38,755 nucleotides of DNA from JAYSFC01 sp041913505 (GTDB lineage Bacteria; Pseudomonadota; Gammaproteobacteria; Burkholderiales; Burkholderiaceae_C). The DNA lies in assembly GCA_041913505.1 (NCBI GenBank), contig JAYSFC010000016.1, positions 1-38,755 of the forward strand, given 5' to 3'. The notes beneath the pieces were generated by a model. The model was not told the origin of the DNA. It worked only from the letters and a program-made list of their open reading frames with translations, and searched no databases. Shown here one piece after another: positions 35,396 through 38,755 of this stretch; the first letter of the stretch is position 1, and every line of letters starts with the position of its first letter. The translations under genes were made by a program, and so were the position numbers.

Positions 35396-35605
35396 ATGTT
35401 CTACGTGAAGAATGTTCCCCACGGGGAGCGCGTGTTGCGCATCATCATGGGCCTGCTGGGCCTGATCTACGCGGCCATGAACTGGGGCGGCTCGGACCTG
35501 GCCATTGCCCTGGGCCTCCTGGGCGCGATGCTGGCCATGACGGGCCTGATCGGTTTTTGTCCGATGTGCGCACTGGTCGGCCGCAAGCTCGACAAGGGGC
35601 ATTGA
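35396..35605 (+). CDS. DUF2892 small membrane protein with CPMC motif
   Basis: A 69-residue inner-membrane protein preceded by CAGGAGA. The opening FYVKNVPHGERVLRIIMG and two hydrophobic helices (about 15-30 and 35-55) fit DUF2892 (YgaP-type transmembrane domain). The second helix ends GLIGFCPMCALVGRKL; family members commonly have CPLY there, so the Cys-x-x-Cys pair is notable. It is first gene of the operon driven by promoter 3, three bases before the ECF sigma gene. That position is where an anti-sigma factor is often found. A small membrane protein with a Cys pair facing the cytoplasm could sense metal or redox state and hold the sigma factor; this is speculation. Confidence 0.85.
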   Translation: MFYVKNVPHGERVLRIIMGLLGLIYAAMNWGGSDLAIALGLLGAMLAMTGLIGFCPMCALVGRKLDKGH

Positions 35606-35608
35606 GCC

Positions 35609-36136
35609 ATGGCGGGCGCAAGCATTGAGCGAGACCATCTGGTCCTGGCCGCCCAAACGGGTGACCCCACCGCGATCTCCCGCTTGCTGGCGGTCTGCCA
35701 GGCCGACGCCCGCCGCTACGCCTACAGGCACTGCCATGCCAGTGATGTCGACGATGCGGTGCAGGAATCCCTGCTGGTCATCTCCCGCAAGGTCAAGGGA
35801 CTCAAGGCGGCAGCGGCGTTTTCCTCCTGGCTCTTCACCGTCATCAAGCGCGAGTGCCGCAAGCTCTCGCGCATGATGTTCCGCCACGATCCGCTGCCGG
35901 ACGAGGTGGCCGAGGAACTGCTGCTGTGCCGCACCGACAATGCCTTGCGCGTGGACCTGGCCCACGCCCTGGAGTCGCTGCCGGCCCATTACCTGGAAGT
36001 GGTGCTGCTGCGCGACTTCGAGGAGCTCACCATCGCCGAGATCGCCGAGCGCCTGGGCGAGCCGCAGGGTGCCGTCAAAAGCCGGCTGCACCGCGCCCGG
36101 GAACTGGTGCGCGAATACATGCTGGGCCCCAGTTGA
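35609..36136 (+). CDS. ECF-family RNA polymerase sigma factor
   Basis: A 175-residue sigma-70-like factor with only regions 2 and 4, the ECF layout. Region 2 (about 25-92) has HASDVDDAVQESLLVISRKV and the promoter-melting helix with FSSWLFTVIKRECRKLSR. Region 4 (about 118-170) has LESLPAHYLEVVLLRDFEEL and the helix-turn-helix IAEIAERLGEPQGAVKSRLHRARE, which reads the -35 element. Start ATG at 35609 follows AAGGGGC. No classic anti-sigma gene with a zinc-binding motif or single membrane helix follows; the DUF2892 gene before it is the only candidate. It very probably recognises the three GCGAACC/CTTAG-type promoters in this cluster, including its own. Confidence 0.92.
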   Translation: MAGASIERDHLVLAAQTGDPTAISRLLAVCQADARRYAYRHCHASDVDDAVQESLLVISRKVKGLKAAAAFSSWLFTVIKRECRKLSRMMFRHDPLPDEVAEELLLCRTDNALRVDLAHALESLPAHYLEVVLLRDFEELTIAEIAERLGEPQGAVKSRLHRARELVREYMLGPS

Positions 36137-36177
36137 CCCCGCCAGCCAATAATCAGCTTCTGAAACAGGAACACGAT

Positions 36178-36528
36178 ATGCCCCGCATCCTCTTCGTTCT
36201 GAATGAAGCGCCCTACGGAAGCGAGCGGGCGTACAACGCATTGCGCCTTGCTGGTGCGCTGTGCGCCCGGGACGGGACGCAAGTCCGTGTGTTTCTTCTA
36301 GCCGACGCGGTAGGCTGCGCCAAGGACCACCAAAAAGTCCCCGAGGGCTACTACAACACCCAGGTCATGCTGGGCAATGTGATCCGAAAAGGTGAAGTGG
36401 CCCTTTGTGGCACGTGCATGGACGCGCGCGGGATCACAGAGTCCGAACTGATTCCCGGCGCCTCGCGCTCCACCCTGTCACAGCTAGCGGATTGGACGCT
36501 GGAGGCGGACAAGGTGTTGGTTTTTTGA
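36178..36528 (+). CDS. DsrE-family sulfur-relay-like protein
   Basis: A 116-residue cytoplasmic protein starting at the ATG at 36178, 41 bp after the sigma gene. RILFVLNEAPYGSERAYNAL and VRVFLLADAVGCAKD are typical of DsrE/TusD-like single-domain proteins. Cysteines are at 29, 47, 77 and 80; the last two form ALCGTCMDARGI, the loop where DsrE proteins carry their persulfide-accepting cysteine. The family handles sulfane sulfur or participates in thiol relay. As last gene of the promoter-3 operon it gives the regulon a sulfur-redox flavour together with the Cys-rich peptide and the CPMC membrane protein. Confidence 0.88.
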   Translation: MPRILFVLNEAPYGSERAYNALRLAGALCARDGTQVRVFLLADAVGCAKDHQKVPEGYYNTQVMLGNVIRKGEVALCGTCMDARGITESELIPGASRSTLSQLADWTLEADKVLVF

Positions 36529-36603
36529 GGATCCCGTACCGGCCGTGGACCGCGCCGTTTGCTACCGCGGGCCAGCCGGACATCGACACCGCTGGAGGCA
36601 GTC

Positions 36604-37047
36604 ATGACGATGACGAAGAACCATTGGCTCATCGGCCCCATCGGCCTCGCCAGCGCGCTCATCCTCATCTGCCCAGACGGGCACACGGCCCCGAACAGGG
36701 CAAACGATCCGGCGGCCGCACCGCCTATCGCATCCCAGGAGGCATGCGCGGATGCGCAGAAGCGCTTGAGCGACCGGATCCGCGCCCTGGCGGCAGGGTG
36801 CACCTCCGACGATCAATGCGAACCCGCGTACATCCGGCCGCACACATGCGATGGCCCCGCGGTAATACGCGCGGGGAGTGCCTTGGCCGCGGACCAAGAG
36901 CTCTCCGCGCTGGGGCACGCCGCAAGGACCGCCTGCAAAAGCCGCTATGAGCGAATGCCCGCTTGTGCCCCTGTTCCCTCGATGCCCAAATGCGTCCATC
37001 GAACCTGCGTGGATGTCCACCCTGCATCCACATCTCCAAGCCCGTAA
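36604..37047 (+). CDS. Secreted Cys-rich hypothetical protein
   Basis: A 147-residue protein. The N-terminal hydrophobic stretch (about residues 8-28, HWLIGPIGLASALILIC) acts as signal peptide or, since a Cys follows at 23, possibly a lipoprotein-like signal, though the lipobox is poor. Eight further cysteines at 48, 66, 72, 82, 111, 121, 130 and 135 are arranged as GCTSDDQC, HTCDG, ACKSRYERMPAC and KCVHRTCVDV. This pattern resembles small disulfide-rich secreted proteins with paired C-x5-C and C-x4-C spacings. I do not recognise a family. It follows DsrE by 75 bp without an ECF-type promoter element, so membership of the regulon is uncertain. Confidence 0.65.
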   Translation: MTMTKNHWLIGPIGLASALILICPDGHTAPNRANDPAAAPPIASQEACADAQKRLSDRIRALAAGCTSDDQCEPAYIRPHTCDGPAVIRAGSALAADQELSALGHAARTACKSRYERMPACAPVPSMPKCVHRTCVDVHPASTSPSP

Positions 37048-37264
37048 AGCCGACGGGATTTCAGGCCTGCTGCCCCAGCCTGCGGCAATGCAGACGGGAT
37101 AATGAGCGAGGTTCCGCGCCCACGGCGGGCATCTGAAACAAAGCTGCCGCGGTGGCGCGCACCGTGACGGCGGCGAATGGGCGCAGGCTTGGATAATGGG
37201 GTGGATGCCGGCAGGGCTGGATGCAGGCCGCCGAAGTTCGATGGACAGAAGGGTCAAGTTGTTG
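37048..37264. other. Non-coding region, probably the native mutS upstream region
   Basis: No convincing gene is present. GATAAT (37192-37197) in CTTGGATAATGGG is a reasonable -10 element about 70 bp before the mutS-derived ATG, without a clear -35 partner. CCCGT and ACGGG (37044-37060) form a weak hairpin after the preceding gene. Confidence 0.35.
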
Positions 37265-37357
37265 ATGGACACGGAGAAATCGCCAATTTCAGAGGAGATG
37301 AGGGGCGACCTCTCCCACCACACCCCCATGATGCAGCACTACCTGCGGGTGATTTAA
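37265..37357 (+). pseudogene. mutS: MutS N-terminus cut off after 30 residues
   Basis: The ATG at 37265 opens a 30-codon frame containing SEEMRGDLSHHTPMMQHYLR, followed by VI and TAA at 37355-37357. HTPMMQQYLRxK is the highly conserved start of DNA mismatch-repair protein MutS, which normally continues with KAxHPDTLLFYRMGDFYELF. Here similarity stops at LRV, after CTGCGGGTGA, and unrelated sequence follows. The rest of the roughly 860-residue protein is absent from the window. Because the break is sharp and what follows differs in composition and gene type, insertion of a mobile island into the 5' end of mutS is more likely than decay. The remainder of mutS may lie beyond the island's other end. 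Confidence 0.8.
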
Positions 37358-37451
37358 TTTTCATTGGGGAAGGCGTGGAGATTCAGCAACGAAGTCCCCA
37401 CTTAGTCCCCAACGATCATGCAGGCAAATGAAGGCGCTTGAGGGGAATCGG
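37358..37451. repeat. Junction region with short direct and inverted repeats
   Basis: Immediately after the mutS break, AGTCCCCA occurs at 37393-37400 and again at 37404-37411, an 11-bp period. TTGGGGA (37364-37370) is the inverted copy of TCCCCAA (37406-37412). Short, phased repeats next to an insertion junction are what integrase arm-type or excisionase sites look like. No integrase gene is visible in the window. Confidence 0.45.
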
Positions 37452-37808
37452 ATGACCGATTTCGAGGGACTGGATCGCTATCCAGCGCTGCTGCGAAGCT
37501 TCATCGCCGCGCCATGGACCGACCCGATGCGATCTTTTGGGCTGGCCGACGTGTGGAGCGGCTGCGCCGTCATGTTTGCCCTCGACCTCGCATGGTCGAC
37601 GGCGCGTAGACCCGTTCGCGCGCCTCCGCAAGACAGAATCGACCCGCTGTTCCTTGAAGCGGCGCTGGTTAAATCCCTGCTTGGTTCGGTCGGTTTCGCG
37701 CTGGTCTGGCTTCCGAGCACAAGGGCCACAGCGCTGCTGTGCCTCGACGTGGCCCTGGCGGGAGCAGCCTTGCTGACCACGCAGAGGAGCAAACTGTTCA
37801 CGGATTGA
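37452..37808 (+). CDS. Hypothetical small membrane protein on the putative island
   Basis: 118 residues from the ATG at 37452, chosen because GAGGGG lies just upstream; an in-frame ATG at 37428 lacks such a site. Hydrophobic stretches occur at about 30-47 (LADVWSGCAVMFALDLAW), 70-87 (LEAALVKSLLGSVGFALV) and 92-110. Between the first two is an Arg/Pro-rich loop (ARRPVRAPPQDR), suggesting a two- or three-helix membrane protein. I recognise no family, and coding use is not as clean as in the core genes. It is the first gene after the mutS break and converges on the TIR-like gene. Confidence 0.5.
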   Translation: MTDFEGLDRYPALLRSFIAAPWTDPMRSFGLADVWSGCAVMFALDLAWSTARRPVRAPPQDRIDPLFLEAALVKSLLGSVGFALVWLPSTRATALLCLDVALAGAALLTTQRSKLFTD

Positions 37809-37830
37809 GCAAGCACCTCGGGCGCGCGCA

Positions 37831-37866
37831 AAGAAAAAGTCCGCCGAGCTTGCGCATCTGGCGGAC
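37831..37866 (-). terminator. Intrinsic terminator of the TIR-like gene
   Basis: On the minus strand GTCCGCC (37866-37860) and GGCGGAC (37845-37839) form a perfect 7-bp stem with a 14-base loop, followed directly by TTTTTCTT (37838-37831). It lies 105 bp after the stop of the minus-strand gene and before the convergent plus-strand gene, the expected place for a rho-independent terminator. Confidence 0.75.
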
Positions 37867-37970
37867 GAGAAACCATCGCTGTCATGCAATGGCCCGCTCA
37901 GGGAGGAAAAGCGGGGAACTTGCGTTCGGAGGGAACTATAACCGGCCGGCGATGGCCCGCAGGCAGCGCA

Positions 37971-38755
37971 TCATTCCTTCAGCGACTTCCTGTATTCCAC
38001 ATAGTCGTTCCATGACACCTGGCTAGTCGTCTTCAAATCGACTTCGAGGTATTGGCTTCTGATGCGACGCAGAATTTCTTGGAAGGTCGTGTTCATCTGC
38101 TTGCGCGCCTCATCGATCTTGGCCCACGCCTTCTGCTGCTCAGCAGTTCCCAAGATGTCGTGACCCGTGAAGATGTGTTGGAGCCCTCCGGGGGCCTCGT
38201 GATACATGCCTTCGAAGGCAAGGGTCTTGCCAAACGCCGCGCGGAACTGATGGATCAGGTCGAAGAGCTCCGCATCGTGCAAGTGAAAATCATTGCCTCC
38301 CGAGGCGATGCTGAACATATCCCAGACATGCAGCGCTGCGTCGCTGATGCAATGCGGCATCTTCGAGAAATGGTCGTCGATGACTTGAACGTTGATCGTC
38401 TCGAATATCTTCGTGAGCGTTTCAACGTCGCGCTGATGCCTGACCTCTTCGGGCGTCAAGGTCGCAGTGGGCCGGTCTGGATTGGCCGCCAGCGTGGACT
38501 TGATCGCGTTTTTCAGCGTGCCCGCGAGCACCTTCAAGTCGTTGGCATTTTTATCAGCGCTGTTGGCAAAGGGAATGGCCCGGTGCTTGTCAAAGTCGAA
38601 TGGCACATCGGCAGGAAACTTGCCGACCCCCTCATCGAACACCAGCGCGACACGGTCCCAGCCCTGGGCTGCCACCGCGAAACCAAGCTCAAATAGGACG
38701 TTAGGGCAATGCTGAAAAAGTCTCCGCTGCTGCTCCAGCCTGGGTAAATTACTGG
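37971..38755 (-). CDS. TIR-like domain protein, partial (5' end outside window)
   Basis: The minus-strand frame is open from the right edge to TGA at 37971, giving 260 visible residues; the GTG at 38675 is internal because similarity extends before it. The visible N-terminal part has CPNVLFELGFAVAAQGWDRV, then LVFDEGVGKFP and VPFDFDKHRAIPF. The pattern PNVxxELGxA, a hydrophobic strand and a PFDxxxxR loop marks a TIR-like fold; the Glu of ELG would be the catalytic NADase residue in active members. The remaining about 190 residues are helical, with IDDHFSKMP, FDLIHQFRAAFGKT and IRSQYLEVDLKTTSQ, and I do not recognise them. GC content is lower than in the core genes. Such proteins often serve as anti-phage effectors. 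Confidence 0.6.
   Translation of the reverse strand, partial: SNLPRLEQQRRLFQHCPNVLFELGFAVAAQGWDRVALVFDEGVGKFPADVPFDFDKHRAIPFANSADKNANDLKVLAGTLKNAIKSTLAANPDRPTATLTPEEVRHQRDVETLTKIFETINVQVIDDHFSKMPHCISDAALHVWDMFSIASGGNDFHLHDAELFDLIHQFRAAFGKTLAFEGMYHEAPGGLQHIFTGHDILGTAEQQKAWAKIDEARKQMNTTFQEILRRIRSQYLEVDLKTTSQVSWNDYVEYRKSLKE

Overview
This is a GC-rich chromosomal segment from a betaproteobacterium, most likely of the family Comamonadaceae (Acidovorax / Alicycliphilus type). The evidence is the Bug-type periplasmic binding protein, the gene families present (darP, trmJ beside suhB, dmlA/ttuC beside a LysR gene), the very high GC3, and an intergenic hairpin repeat at 7131-7192 of a kind I remember as common in that family. 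No rRNA, tRNA or CRISPR array was seen. Both window ends cut through genes.

Layout. 1-9480 is catabolic: the end of a YqeY-like gene, a LysR gene divergent from a tartrate/D-malate dehydrogenase, a DUF1801 protein, a cytochrome b561, then a second LysR gene divergent from a sugar-acid operon (Bug protein, UxaA/GarD dehydratase, aldehyde dehydrogenase, HpaI/GarL aldolase). 9474-18288 is mostly core housekeeping (EamA transporter, pmbA, darP, mogA, cysE, trmJ, suhB). A secreted protein made of four tandem domain repeats sits between trmJ and suhB. 18481-27025 is a three-gene signalling operon on the minus strand: a PAS-GGDEF-EAL protein, a 1609-residue hybrid kinase and an HD-GYP response regulator. 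An in-frame amber codon splits the EAL domain of the first. 27247-32337 holds a DUF937-like protein, a gutted methyltransferase gene, one reading frame that fuses diaminopropionate ammonia-lyase to a carbamoylase-type amidase, an M20 amidohydrolase and a divergent Lrp-type regulator.

The most striking region is 32354-36528. An ECF sigma factor gene lies in a cluster with a secreted 10-cysteine low-complexity peptide translationally coupled to a histidine-rich partner, a secreted cytochrome c, a HAD hydrolase, a secreted protein, a small DUF2892 membrane protein and a DsrE protein. Three promoter regions in this cluster share the two-part element GCGAACCG / CCTCYTAG at exactly the same spacing. 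One drives the cysteine-rich peptide, one the cytochrome and one the sigma operon itself. I read this as a compact self-regulated stress regulon that includes a putative metal- or thiol-buffering peptide; the inducing signal is unknown.

At the right end, 37265-37357 encodes only the first 30 residues of DNA mismatch-repair protein MutS and is then abruptly replaced by foreign-looking sequence. That sequence has short direct repeats, an orphan membrane-protein gene, and a gene with a TIR-like domain followed by an intrinsic terminator, and it runs off the window. This looks like the left edge of a genomic island inserted into mutS and carrying a possible defence gene.
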